Below are positions 1 through 6,997 of a stretch of 16,229 bases of DNA, piece by piece. The notes beneath the pieces were generated by a model that searched no databases, had not been told where the DNA came from, and was given only the letters and a program-made list of their open reading frames with translations. How positions within the stretch are numbered: position 1 is the first letter of the stretch; every line of letters starts with the position of its first letter. This DNA comes from Candidatus Agathobaculum merdigallinarum (GTDB taxonomy: Bacteria > Bacillota > Clostridia > Oscillospirales > Butyricicoccaceae), in assembly GCA_019115425.1 (NCBI GenBank), contig DXDO01000036.1, forward strand, positions 1 through 16,229, given 5' to 3'. Position numbers and translations under genes: made by a program.

Positions 1-201
1 CGCGGTCACAAGAAAGCAATCATTGCCATAGCAAGAATGCTTCTTACCGCATTATATCACATGCTGAAGAACGGTGAAAACTATAATGCGGAACTTTACC
101 GGAAATCAGATCTTCCTCCTGTTGAACGGGAAATCACGGTAGAACAGGCAATCATCATCGCAAGAAATCAAGGTTATAAAATCAAGTCAGCAACTGCATA
201 A
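1..201 (+). CDS. IS110-family transposase, C-terminal end (5' truncated by window edge)
   Basis: An open frame from base 1 to a TAA at 199-201 gives 66 residues with no start in the window. It begins RGHKKAIIAIARMLLTALYH, which resembles the end of the C-terminal catalytic domain of IS110-family (DEDD/serine) transposases, where a conserved GHKKA..A.AR helix follows the catalytic serine. The fragment ends in a K/E-rich tail (ITVEQAIIIARNQGYKIKSA). Codon use is AT-rich, unlike the GC-rich genes downstream, which fits an inserted element. IS110 elements lack terminal inverted repeats and are guided by a bridge RNA; whether the full copy is intact to the left cannot be seen. Family assignment is fairly confident, subgroup (IS110 or IS1111) unknown. 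Confidence 0.85.
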   Translation, partial: RGHKKAIIAIARMLLTALYHMLKNGENYNAELYRKSDLPPVEREITVEQAIIIARNQGYKIKSATA

Positions 202-442
202 CCTTAACTTTTCAATATTCAATTTTTAAAGCAGCCACCGAAAGATGGCTTGTTTGTCATGCGATTAAGGGAATGGATACCCTCTACTTTTCATTTTCAA
301 TCTTCACCTCGCTTTCCCTGTGCTTTCCAGTATAGCAGAAAATACTGCCCCATCAAAGGGCCTGTGGACGGGAAGGATTGCTTTGTATGAACTGCTAAAA
401 ATCAGGGGATATTTTTTGGCAGTTTGCTTCCCCCGAACCGTC
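202..442. other. Non-coding right flank/end of the IS110 element
   Basis: AT-rich sequence after the transposase stop, with no credible gene. It contains a weak hairpin (AGCCA 233-237 with TGGCT 246-250) followed by a T-rich stretch. A longer stem follows: AACTGC (390-395) plus five A pairs with five T plus GCAGTT (419-424). The right boundary of the insertion element lies somewhere here but cannot be fixed, because IS110 elements have no clear terminal repeats or long target duplications. Only short open frames cross it, none with a ribosome binding site. Confidence 0.45.
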
Positions 443-471
443 TTGAAAAAAACATGCCGGTTTGTTACAAT
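443..471 (+). promoter_or_regulatory. Sigma-A-type promoter, probably for ptsH or a leader RNA
   Basis: TTGAAA (443-448), a 17-bp spacer and TACAAT (466-471), with a TG one base before the -10 (extended -10). Transcription would start near 478. This is about 300 bases before ptsH, so it implies either a long leader or a separate small RNA. Confidence 0.7.
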
Positions 472-478
472 GTTAACG

Positions 479-620
479 ACAAGCGAACATCGCCTTCGGA
501 TTGAGTGATAACCGTATTGGCGGGCAAAACCAAATTTCTCGCAGCCGGCCTGAAAACAAGCATGTCCGGCGGCGCAGGGGTTTGGTTGTTTTCATTTTGA
601 GCGCGCGCTGGGCGCTTTGT
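479..620 (+). ncRNA. Candidate structured leader or small RNA upstream of ptsH
   Basis: Directly after the promoter the sequence can close on itself: ACAAGCG (479-485) pairs with CGCTTTGT (613-620) with one bulged base. Inside lies an arm in which AACCAAA (528-534) pairs with TTTGGTT (581-587), capped by CGC-a-GCCGG (540-548) pairing with CCGGC-g-GCG (566-574). A second arm uses CGCC/GGCG around 491-522. The AACCAAA arm is followed by a T-rich tail (gttttcatttt, 588-598) and might be a weak terminator. No known Rfam motif was recognised, including T-box, 6S or glmS. Small open frames here have no ribosome binding site and overlap on both strands, so they are not called. The fold is an inference from hand pairing. 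Confidence 0.35.
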
Positions 621-783
621 AAAAGGCGGATCATGCGCTTTTCGGATAATCCCGCCGCAAAAGGGCATACTGGCTGGCAGATTCTGTTTCCCCAGCAGCG
701 GCCGGCGGACGGACCGCCCTCAGCCGCCGCGCAATCTTAAACAAGTCATTTCAAAATGTTATGATAGAAAGGAAAATGCAGTT

Positions 784-1041
784 ATGAAAACCTTTGAGTA
801 CACCATTACCGATGAGCTTGGCATCCACGCGCGCCCGGCGGGCATGCTGGTGAAGGAGGCCGCTCAGTTTAAGTCCAGCATCAAGATCGCAGGCCCCAAG
901 AAGGAAGTTGACGCAAAGCGCATCATGGGCGTTATGAGCATGGGCGTAAAGATGGGCGACACCGTGCGCCTGACCATCGAGGGCGAGGATGAGGACGCAG
1001 CAGCGGCAGCGCTGGAGCAGTTCCTGAAGGACAACCTGTAA
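784..1041 (+). CDS. ptsH: Phosphocarrier protein HPr (Ser46 replaced by Arg)
   Basis: This 85-residue protein has the usual HPr length. HPr is the cytoplasmic phosphocarrier of the PTS: it takes phosphate from PEP via Enzyme I on His15 and passes it to EIIA domains. The active-site loop GIHARPAG places histidine exactly at residue 15 with Arg17 beside it. The second signature reads AKRIMGVMSMG, where B. subtilis HPr has KSIMGVMSLG, so residue 46 is Arg and the HPr-kinase site used for CcpA-dependent repression is absent. The ATG follows GAAAGGA at 767-773. It stands ahead of nagB and nagA, whose substrates usually enter through a PTS, but a terminator separates them. Identification is secure; the regulatory consequence is inferred. 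Confidence 0.96.
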   Translation: MKTFEYTITDELGIHARPAGMLVKEAAQFKSSIKIAGPKKEVDAKRIMGVMSMGVKMGDTVRLTIEGEDEDAAAAALEQFLKDNL

Positions 1042-1107
1042 GAAAAGGTAATACAGCGGCTTCGGTTTCCGCCTGTCAGGGCGGCGGAGTCTCCCTCTGA
1101 CAGCTGA

Positions 1108-1131
1108 GGCGGGCGTTCGCCCGCCTTTTTT
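1108..1131 (+). terminator. Intrinsic terminator between ptsH and nagB
   Basis: GGCGGGC (1108-1114), loop GTTC, GCCCGCC (1119-1125), then six T. It is all-GC and strong. Another hairpin precedes it: CTGTCAGGG (1073-1081) pairs with CCtCTGACAG (1094-1103). No promoter is evident in the 35 bases left before nagB, so nagB may depend on read-through. Confidence 0.85.
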
Positions 1132-1166
1132 ATCATTGCTGCACAACAGAAGAAGGAGAGAAAAAC

Positions 1167-1904
1167 ATGAAAATCATACGCGCAAAGGACTACAACGATA
1201 TGAGCCGCAAGGCGGCCAACATCATTTCGGCGCAGGTCATCCTCAAGCCGGATTCGGTGCTCGGACTTGCGACTGGCTCGTCCCCGATCGGCATTTATGA
1301 GCAGCTGATCAAGTGGTATAACAAGGGCGATGTGGACTTCGGCGCCTGCACCACCTTCAATCTGGACGAATACCGCGGCCTGACCGCGGACCATGACCAG
1401 AGCTACCACTATTTCATGCATAAGAACTTTTTCGACTCGGTCAACGTGCCGGAAGAGTGCATCAATTTGCCGGACGGCGCGCAGATGGACGCGGAGCGCG
1501 AGTGCGCCCGCTACGATGAGGCGATCCAGGCCGCGGGCGGCATCGACCTGCAGCTGCTCGGCATGGGCCTGAACGGACATATTGGCTTTAATGAGCCGGA
1601 CGATTATTTCTCCAAGGGTACGCACTGCGTGAACCTGACCGAGTCCACCATCGAGGCGAACAAGCGCTTTTTTGCGTCCGCGGACGATGTGCCGCGTCAG
1701 GCATATACCATGGGCGTGCAGACCATCATGCTGGCGCGCCGCATTGTGATCGTGGTTTCGGGCGAAAACAAGGCGGATATCGTCCGTCAGGCATTCTTCG
1801 GTCCGGTCACTCCGCGTGTGCCCGCTTCCATTCTCCAGCTGCATACCGACGTTTCGGTCGTGGCGGATGAGGCGGCGCTTTCCAAGAGCCTTGACCTGCT
1901 GTAA
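1167..1904 (+). CDS. nagB: Glucosamine-6-phosphate deaminase
   Basis: Converts glucosamine-6-phosphate to fructose-6-phosphate and ammonia, feeding amino sugars into glycolysis in the cytoplasm. At 245 residues it matches the short Firmicute form (E. coli NagB is 266), which lacks the C-terminal allosteric extension. Visible family motifs in order are the phosphate loop GLATGSSP, the catalytic-base motif LDEYRGL, LGMGLNGHIGFNEP with the ring-opening His, QAYTMGVQTIM and the C-terminal VVADEAA. Asn stands where E. coli has Asp141, as in B. subtilis-type enzymes. The ATG follows AAGAAGGAGAG with good spacing. nagA begins 14 bases after its stop, so the two are co-transcribed and probably co-translated. 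Confidence 0.96.
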   Translation: MKIIRAKDYNDMSRKAANIISAQVILKPDSVLGLATGSSPIGIYEQLIKWYNKGDVDFGACTTFNLDEYRGLTADHDQSYHYFMHKNFFDSVNVPEECINLPDGAQMDAERECARYDEAIQAAGGIDLQLLGMGLNGHIGFNEPDDYFSKGTHCVNLTESTIEANKRFFASADDVPRQAYTMGVQTIMLARRIVIVVSGENKADIVRQAFFGPVTPRVPASILQLHTDVSVVADEAALSKSLDLL

Positions 1905-1918
1905 GACGCGCGCGGCGT

Positions 1919-3034
1919 ATGGAGTTTAGCAACCTCAGAATCTACCAGCCGGACGGTACGTTCCGCACCGGCGGGCTGTCGCTTTCGGGCGACCGCATCG
2001 CGTCGGCGCCGGTTTCGTCGGACGCCTGCGATATGGGCGGCCTGTATGCGATCCCCGGGCTGGTGGATATCCATTTTCACGGCTGCGTGGGCTATGATCT
2101 GTGCGACGGCACGCATGAGGCGCTTTCCGCAATGGCCCGCTATCAGGCGGAGAACGGCATTTGCGCAATCTGTCCGGCGACCATGACACTGCCGGAGGAG
2201 CGGCTGTCCGCCATCATGGAGGCGGCGGCGAGCTACCGCACCGACCGCCATGAGGCGGCGCTCGTGGGCATCAATTTGGAAGGCCCTTTTCTTTCGGAAA
2301 GCCGAAAGGGGGCGCAGAACGGCGCATATCTGCAAAAGCCGGATGCCGCGCTGTTCCGCCGTCTGCAGGACAAGGCGCAGGGGCTGATACAGCTGTGCAA
2401 TCTTGCGCCTGAGCTGCCGGGCGCGCTGGACATGACCGAAGAGCTTGCCGGCGAAGTACGTCTGTCGCTTTCGCATACGGACGCGGATTACAATACCGCG
2501 TGCGAAGCCTTTCGGCGCGGCGCGCGCGAGGTGACGCACCTGTTTAACGCCATGGCGCCCATGACCCATCGGGACACCGGCGTGATCGGTGCGGCGCTGG
2601 ATAACGACGAAGTCGGCGTGGAGCTGATTGCCGACGGCGTTCATGTCCACCCTTCCGCGGTGCGTCTGGCGTTCCGCCTGTTTGAAAACCGCATCATCCT
2701 GATTTCGGACAGTATGTCCGCCACAGGGCTGGGCGACGGCACATATACCTTGGGCGGGCAAGAGGTGATCGTGCAGAACGGACGCGCCACCATGCACGGC
2801 GGCCGCACGCTGGCCGGTTCCGTCGCCAATCTGTTCGAGTGCATGCGGCGGGCGGTGGAAATGGGTGTGCCGCTGGGGCAGGCGGTGCGGTCGGCATCGA
2901 CCAATCCGGCGTGTGCCATCGGCATCCAGCATGATTACGGCTCGCTGGAGCAGGGTAAGCTGGCGAATATCCTCCTGCTGGACGAGGATCTGAATATCAA
3001 CACCATAATCCTGCGCGGACAGATCATTGACTGA
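1919..3034 (+). CDS. nagA: N-acetylglucosamine-6-phosphate deacetylase
   Basis: Removes acetate from GlcNAc-6-phosphate to give the substrate of NagB. The 371-residue length is typical. It is an amidohydrolase-fold enzyme with DIHFHG (metal-region His-x-His), NLEGPFLSE (metal-binding Glu), SLSHTDADY and VTHLFNAM (metal/substrate His), ELIADGVHVHP, then the catalytic Asp in ILISDSMSATG and a C-terminal STNPA region. The ATG has no visible Shine-Dalgarno (GCGCGGCGT precedes it). Starting 14 bases after the nagB stop, it is probably translated by coupling with nagB. An intrinsic terminator follows directly, closing the block. Confidence 0.95.
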   Translation: MEFSNLRIYQPDGTFRTGGLSLSGDRIASAPVSSDACDMGGLYAIPGLVDIHFHGCVGYDLCDGTHEALSAMARYQAENGICAICPATMTLPEERLSAIMEAAASYRTDRHEAALVGINLEGPFLSESRKGAQNGAYLQKPDAALFRRLQDKAQGLIQLCNLAPELPGALDMTEELAGEVRLSLSHTDADYNTACEAFRRGAREVTHLFNAMAPMTHRDTGVIGAALDNDEVGVELIADGVHVHPSAVRLAFRLFENRIILISDSMSATGLGDGTYTLGGQEVIVQNGRATMHGGRTLAGSVANLFECMRRAVEMGVPLGQAVRSASTNPACAIGIQHDYGSLEQGKLANILLLDEDLNINTIILRGQIID

Positions 3035-3042
3035 TCCGCTGA

Positions 3043-3081
3043 AAAGGCTCCGGAGCGTGCAGAGCGCGCTCCGGAGCTTTT
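3043..3081 (+). terminator. Intrinsic terminator after nagA
   Basis: GCTCCGGAGC (3047-3056) pairs with an identical, self-complementary GCTCCGGAGC (3068-3077), flanked by AAAA upstream and TTTT downstream. The A/T symmetry would also let it work on the minus strand. Confidence 0.88.
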
Positions 3082-3131
3082 GCTCGTTTGGGGACGGCGC
3101 AGCCGAACCCACTCAAATCCATCGCGCTCCC

Positions 3132-3160
3132 TTGACCGCCGCAGGCGTTTATGCTACGAT
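3132..3160 (+). promoter_or_regulatory. Promoter of the AraC-type regulator gene
   Basis: TTGACC (3132-3137), 17-bp spacer, TACGAT (3155-3160), 35 bases before the start codon and after the nagA terminator. The regulator therefore has its own transcript. Confidence 0.75.
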
Positions 3161-3195
3161 AAAACCAAAGTGCCGCAGGGAGAAAGGGGCCGCGC

Positions 3196-4044
3196 ATGAT
3201 CCAATGCTTTGTGAAAAAGGAATATGAAGCGCCGTTCGGCCTGACCCAGCCGCCGCGGCTGTTTTCGGTCAGCCGGACGGATGAAAAAGCCTCGGCCCAT
3301 CCGCGCGTCATGCATGCGCACGACGATCTGGTAGAGATCGTGCTGGTGCGCGGCGGCGAAAGCCGGTATTTTGTCGGCGGCACGCCGTACGACGCGCGCC
3401 GCGGCGACCTGTTCATCTTTAACAGCCGTGTCGTACACGACGAGCCTTCCGGTCCGGACCGGCCGGTTGCGACCTCGAGCTTGGCGCTCGGCGGCCTGAC
3501 GGTTCCGGGACTGCGGGAAAATACGCTCATCCCAGAGGATGCCCCGCCGGCCTACCGCCTTTCGGAAGGACAGACCCAGCGGCTCGAGCGCCTGTACGAC
3601 GTGCTTTTCGAGGAGCTGACCGCGGGCAACGATGACGGCGCGCACCATCTGCTCATGGCGATTTTGACGCTGGTGCAGCAGTTCCGCGCATCCGCGGACG
3701 GCAGCGCCGCCGATGAGAATGTATTTGCCCAGCGCATCAAGGATTATATTGACCGCCACTTTGCCGAGGAGTTCTCGCTCCAGCAGATGGCGGACGCGCT
3801 GCACGTCAGCCCGTACCACCTGTCCCATGTGTGCAAGGAGACAACCGGCTATTCGCCGCTGCAATACGTCCTGCGCCGCCGCATCGGCGAGGCGCAGACC
3901 CTGCTCATCACCACCGACCTGCCGGTCACGCGCATCGCCGCGCAGGTGGGCTATGACAATCCCAGCCACTTCAACGCGCAGTTTGCCAAGGCGGTCGGCA
4001 TGCCGCCGCGCATCTTCCGCCGCGAGTATGTGTACCACAAATAG
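3196..4044 (+). CDS. AraC-family transcriptional regulator with N-terminal cupin sensor
   Basis: This 282-residue protein has the classic two-part AraC layout. Residues about 35-85 form a cupin-type sensing domain (MHAHDDLVEIVLVRGG with His-x-His, then RRGDLFIFNSRVVHD). From residue 181 there are two helix-turn-helix units: FSLQQMADALHVSPYHLSHV and LPVTRIAAQVGYDNPSHFNA, ending in the family signature F.kavGmpPr.fRreY. Such proteins normally activate genes for sugar uptake or catabolism in response to a bound metabolite. The target is unknown; the preceding nagBA genes and the following dehydrogenase are candidates by position only. The start is supported by AAAGGGG at 3183-3189 and by the promoter upstream. 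The gene is followed by a structured repeat rather than a simple terminator. Confidence 0.93.
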   Translation: MIQCFVKKEYEAPFGLTQPPRLFSVSRTDEKASAHPRVMHAHDDLVEIVLVRGGESRYFVGGTPYDARRGDLFIFNSRVVHDEPSGPDRPVATSSLALGGLTVPGLRENTLIPEDAPPAYRLSEGQTQRLERLYDVLFEELTAGNDDGAHHLLMAILTLVQQFRASADGSAADENVFAQRIKDYIDRHFAEEFSLQQMADALHVSPYHLSHVCKETTGYSPLQYVLRRRIGEAQTLLITTDLPVTRIAAQVGYDNPSHFNAQFAKAVGMPPRIFRREYVYHK

Positions 4045-4077
4045 GCCGACCGCAAGAATCCGAAAGTTTCTCAGAAC

Positions 4078-4100
4078 AGCTGCCCGAAGGGCGGCTGTCA
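4078..4100 (+). terminator. Hairpin after the AraC gene
   Basis: ACAGC-t-GCCC, loop GAA, GGGC-g-GCTGT forms a compact hairpin about 35 bases past the stop codon. There is no T-run behind it, so it is a poor terminator by itself. It stands just before structured repeat copy 1, and its ACAGC/GGCGGCTGT sequence recurs in the terminator at 4313-4340. Confidence 0.4.
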
Positions 4101-4103
4101 GCT

Positions 4104-4312
4104 TGTCGAAAAAGTCCTTCGTGCTGCAGCGCGTATGAAACAGAATTTTACGGCTTGCAGTAAAATTCATAAAAAGCCAGGACATGTGCCTGACTTTTTA
4201 TACTTTGAGAGCAAAAAAGTTTCGTGTATTGGAACTTTTTTGCGCAAATTTCGATCGGAAACGTGTTTCCGATCGAGAGACTGTTCGAAAAACTTTGTTT
4301 TTCGACAGTCTC
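4104..4312 (+). repeat. Structured intergenic repeat, copy 1
   Basis: A chain of hairpins shared with copies at 11748-11957 and about 14735-14950. It opens with TGTCGAAAAAGTCCTTCG (4104-4121), identical to copy 2. Hairpins follow at 4143-4168 (GAATTTTAC/GTAAAATTC) and 4171-4199 (AAAAAGCCAGG, loop ACATGTG, CCTGaCTTTTT). The next is 4211-4243 (GCAAAAAAGTT/AACTTTTTTGC), then 4251-4276 (TCGATCGGAAA/TTTCCGATCGA). The last is 4277-4312 (GAGACTGTtCGAAAAAC/GTTTTTCGACAGTCTC). The ends TGTCGAAAAA and TTTTTCGACA are inverted copies. A 110-codon open frame crosses it (4135-4467) but is explained by the repeat and is not called as a gene. Confidence 0.82.
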
Positions 4313-4340
4313 ACAGCCGTACGAAGGGCGGCTGTTTTTT
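4313..4340 (+). terminator. Intrinsic terminator at the downstream edge of repeat copy 1
   Basis: ACAGCCG (4313-4319) pairs with CGGCTGT (4329-4335) and the stem runs into six T (4335-4340). It would stop read-through from the AraC gene and repeat copy 1 before the dehydrogenase gene. Confidence 0.75.
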
Positions 4341-4363
4341 GTTGACAAACCGCAAGAATGCTC

Positions 4364-4392
4364 TGGTTTTTTGCGGGCGCGCGCAGTACAAT
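4364..4392 (+). promoter_or_regulatory. Possible promoter of the Gfo/Idh/MocA dehydrogenase gene
   Basis: TACAAT at 4387-4392 is a good -10, but the best-placed -35 (TGGTTT, 4364-4369, 17-bp spacer) is poor. A perfect TTGACA at 4342-4347 is too far away (39 bp) to pair with it. An inverted repeat CCGCAA (4350-4355)/TTGCGG (4370-4375) sits over the -35 region. That layout would suit an activator-dependent promoter, which is an inference. Confidence 0.4.
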
Positions 4393-4463
4393 AAAATTAC
4401 AGTAAGGGCGGCGGGATCACGCGCCGCACCGGAGTCATCGAGAGAAGAAAAGGAGCATACATT

Positions 4464-5483
4464 ATGAAAACTGTCAAGGTTGGTTCGGTCGGTCTGGGAC
4501 GTTTGGGCTATGAGCATGCCTGCAACCTGGCGACCCAGGTGCCGGGCTGCGAGCTCGCGGCAATCTGCGATGTGGATGAAAAGCGCGTAAAAGAGGTTGC
4601 GGAGGAACTGGGTGTTCCGTATACCTACACGGATTTTGAGGAGATGTGCAAAAATCCCGAGCTGGACGCGATCGTGATCGTATCGCCCTCCTTCCTGCAC
4701 TGCCAGCAGATCGAGATCGCGATGAACAACGGCAAGCATGTGTTCTGCGAAAAGCCGCTCGGCACGGACGTCGCCCAGTGCAAGGACGCGGAAAAGGTGG
4801 TCGAGGCGCATCCGGACCTGATTTTCCAGCTGGGCTTTATGCGCCGCTTCGACAAGTCCTACGCCGAGGCCAAGCGCAAGATCGAAGCGGGCGATATCGG
4901 CAAGGTCGTGCTGGTGCGCTCCTACACGCAGGACCCGCGTTCGACCATCGAGTCCACGCTCAAGTTCGCCCCGCACTCGGGCGGCCAGTTCCTGGACATG
5001 TGCGTGCATGACATCGACCTGATCCGGTGGTTCACCGACTCGGAGGTCAAGAACGTGTGGGCGATCGGCGGTGTGTTCGAGTTCGATCTGTACAAGGAGC
5101 TGAACGACGCAGACAACGCGGCTGCGACCATCCAGATGGATAACGGCGCGATGGGCTTTATGTTCACCAACCGCACCCATGCGGCGGGCTGCAATGTCGA
5201 GACCGAGATCATCGGCACGCACGGCGCGCTGCGCATTGCAAACGTCGGTGCGAAGAACCTGCTCAACATCGTGGATGAGCACGGCTCGCGCGAGGAGTAC
5301 TATCCGGACTTTATGAGCCGCTGGCACGAAGCGTTCGTCGCGGAGATGGTGGCGTTCACCGACCATGTGCGCAATAACACCAAGCCCAGCGACCTGACCG
5401 TATACGACGGCACCGCGGTTTCCGAGGCGGCTTACCGCTGCAAGGAATCCTTTGAGACCGGCAAGATGCTGTCGATCCGCTGA
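4464..5483 (+). CDS. Gfo/Idh/MocA-family NAD(P)-dependent oxidoreductase, inositol 2-dehydrogenase-like
   Basis: At 339 residues it has the usual length for sugar/polyol dehydrogenases of this family. The N-terminal Rossmann fold shows GLGRLG (G10-x-G12-x2-G15) and a following acidic DVDE. The family signature CEKPL has catalytic-region Glu96-Lys97-Pro98. GFMRRFD is like that of IolG-type inositol dehydrogenases. The active-site pair Asp178-x3-His182 lies in FLDMCVHDIDLIRWF. It probably oxidises a cyclic polyol or sugar to a keto product in the cytoplasm; the exact substrate cannot be read from sequence, and no other iol genes are nearby. The ATG follows AAAAGGAG. It is a single-gene unit between the 4313-4340 terminator and a strong bidirectional terminator. 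Confidence 0.92.
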   Translation: MKTVKVGSVGLGRLGYEHACNLATQVPGCELAAICDVDEKRVKEVAEELGVPYTYTDFEEMCKNPELDAIVIVSPSFLHCQQIEIAMNNGKHVFCEKPLGTDVAQCKDAEKVVEAHPDLIFQLGFMRRFDKSYAEAKRKIEAGDIGKVVLVRSYTQDPRSTIESTLKFAPHSGGQFLDMCVHDIDLIRWFTDSEVKNVWAIGGVFEFDLYKELNDADNAAATIQMDNGAMGFMFTNRTHAAGCNVETEIIGTHGALRIANVGAKNLLNIVDEHGSREEYYPDFMSRWHEAFVAEMVAFTDHVRNNTKPSDLTVYDGTAVSEAAYRCKESFETGKMLSIR

Positions 5484-5506
5484 GTTTAGTCTGTATACTG
5501 AAAAAG

Positions 5507-5563
5507 CAGTCTGCCGAGCAGACAGCAAAAAAGAGGGAAGCCGAATAAGGCTTCCCTCTTTTT
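5507..5563. terminator. Bidirectional terminator between convergent genes
   Basis: AAAAAGAGGGAAGCC (5528-5542), loop GAATAA, GGCTTCCCTCTTTTT (5549-5563): a perfect 15-bp stem with A-run and T-run on either side. It serves both the dehydrogenase (+) and the symporter gene (-). A smaller hairpin, GTCTGC-cga-GCAGAC, precedes it at about 5510-5524. Confidence 0.92.
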
Positions 5564-5568
5564 GTATT

Positions 5569-6969
5569 TCAGATGGTAAATACGCCGAACACCTTGGTCA
5601 GCAGTTCGGAGACCAGGATGGCGACCAGCAGTACCGGCGCGACCCAGCGGATCATGACGCGGTGCAGCTTTTCGCGGTGGAAGGCTGCGCCGCCCTGCAT
5701 GACCTCGTCCGAAATGACCTTGGTGCCGACCACATGGCCGATCAGGATGCAGGTCAGGAAGGCCACGATCGGCATCAGCACGGAGTTCGACAGGAAATCA
5801 AAGAAATCAAGGAACTGCATGCCGATGATCTTCACGGCGCCGAGCGGGCCGTATCCCAGGCAGGACAGCATACCGATCAGCAGTACGGCAATGGTGACAA
5901 TCAGGGTGGCGGGCTTGCGTCCCAGCGGGGTCTTGTCCATCACGACTGAAACGATGGTCTCCATCAGCGAGATGGAAGAAGTCAGCGCCGCGAACAGCAC
6001 CAACAGGAAGAACACCGTGCCGACGATTTCGCCGAACGGCATGGATTCAAATACCATCGGCAGGGTGATAAACATCAGGCCAGGGCCGTTGTTGATCTGG
6101 CTGGGATCACCGCCGTTGAACGCGACAACCGGCGGAATGATCATCAGGCCGGCGACGAACGCAAACAGCGTGTCGAATACCTCGATCTGGGTGACCGAAT
6201 GCTCCAGAATGTTTTCACGCTGCATGTAGGAGCCATAGGTGATCATAATGCCCATGGCCAGCGACATGGAGTAGAACATCTGGCCTATCGCACCCAGCAC
6301 GGTGGACATGGAGAACTTGGAGAAGTCCGGCAGCAGGTAATACTTGAGACCCGCCATCGCGCCGTCGATAGTGAGCGAATAGATCGCGATCAGCACGGCC
6401 AGAACCGCCAGAACCGGCATCATGAACCGGCTGGCTCGCTCGATGCCCTTTTCCACGCCGAAGATGACGACCACTGCGGTCAGCAGCGCATAGATCAGGA
6501 ACCACGGGGTCGGACCGTTAAAATTGAAAATGGTGGTTGCGATCGAGCCGGTGTCATAGCCGATGAAGTTGTTGAAAAAGTCGCCGCCGTCGGCCGAGGC
6601 CATGCCGCCGCCGGTCAGGAAGGTGAACAGGTACTTGGTGACCCAGCCGCCGATGACGCAGTAATACGGCGTGATGATAACCGGTACAAAGGCCGCGATC
6701 CATCCGAGGAAACCGAAACGCTGATCCAGTGCCTTGTACGCGCCGATACAGGATACACGGGTCTTGCGGCCGATCGCGATCTCGGTGATCATCAGCGCAA
6801 AGCCGAAGGTGACGACCAGAATCAGATAGACCAGCAGGAAAATACCGCCGCCGTACTGCGCGGCCAGATAGGGGAAACGCCACAGGTTGCCAAGGCCCAC
6901 CGCAGAGCCCGCAGCCGCCAGCACAAAGCCGATCCGGCTGGAAAAACTGCTTCTCGATTTCTGTTCCAT
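5569..6969 (-). CDS. Neurotransmitter:sodium symporter (NSS/SNF) family transporter
   Basis: This 466-residue protein is highly hydrophobic along its length, with about 11-12 membrane segments as in bacterial NSS proteins (LeuT, MhsT, Tyt1). The family signature in the first helix reads GSAVGLGNLWRFPY (residues 21-34), including the unwound glycine region and the Asn (28) that corresponds to a Na+ ligand in LeuT. Such transporters import amino acids or related amines with Na+; the substrate is not readable here. The C-terminus ends shortly after the last helix. It follows the exporter-like gene by 28 bases and probably shares its promoter. The ribosome site (AAGGGAG, about 6983-6989) is 13 bases from the ATG, rather far, so translation may be modest or the start slightly misplaced. 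Confidence 0.94.
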   Translation of the reverse strand: MEQKSRSSFSSRIGFVLAAAGSAVGLGNLWRFPYLAAQYGGGIFLLVYLILVVTFGFALMITEIAIGRKTRVSCIGAYKALDQRFGFLGWIAAFVPVIITPYYCVIGGWVTKYLFTFLTGGGMASADGGDFFNNFIGYDTGSIATTIFNFNGPTPWFLIYALLTAVVVIFGVEKGIERASRFMMPVLAVLAVLIAIYSLTIDGAMAGLKYYLLPDFSKFSMSTVLGAIGQMFYSMSLAMGIMITYGSYMQRENILEHSVTQIEVFDTLFAFVAGLMIIPPVVAFNGGDPSQINNGPGLMFITLPMVFESMPFGEIVGTVFFLLVLFAALTSSISLMETIVSVVMDKTPLGRKPATLIVTIAVLLIGMLSCLGYGPLGAVKIIGMQFLDFFDFLSNSVLMPIVAFLTCILIGHVVGTKVISDEVMQGGAAFHREKLHRVMIRWVAPVLLVAILVSELLTKVFGVFTI

Positions 6970-6997
6970 AATTTGTTGATAACTCCCTTACTTACTT

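Noticed and set aside
320..740. Open frames of 62 and 79 codons (+ strand, 320-508 and 501-740) in the gap before ptsH
   Set aside because: There is no Shine-Dalgarno at either start, the composition is low-complexity Arg/Pro, the frames overlap those of the other strand and a promoter, and no recognisable domain is present.
737..765. Promoter TTAAAC-N17-TATGAT directly before ptsH
   Set aside because: Transcription would start near 772, inside the ribosome site GAAAGGA (767-773), so it would give a message without a proper Shine-Dalgarno. The 443-471 promoter is better.
1041..1131. A T-box or glmS-type riboswitch before nagB
   Set aside because: No T-box AGGGTGGNACCGCG element or glmS ribozyme core was seen; only simple hairpins and a terminator are present.
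864..3112. Long minus-strand open frames (864-1844, 1787-3112) opposite nagB/nagA
   Set aside because: They are antisense shadows of high-GC genes: His/Arg/Ala-rich translations with no motifs, whereas the + strand frames carry full family signatures.
4135..4467. 110-codon frame between the AraC-type and dehydrogenase genes
   Set aside because: It runs through hairpins of repeat copy 1 and a terminator, has no ribosome site and ends inside the next gene's start.
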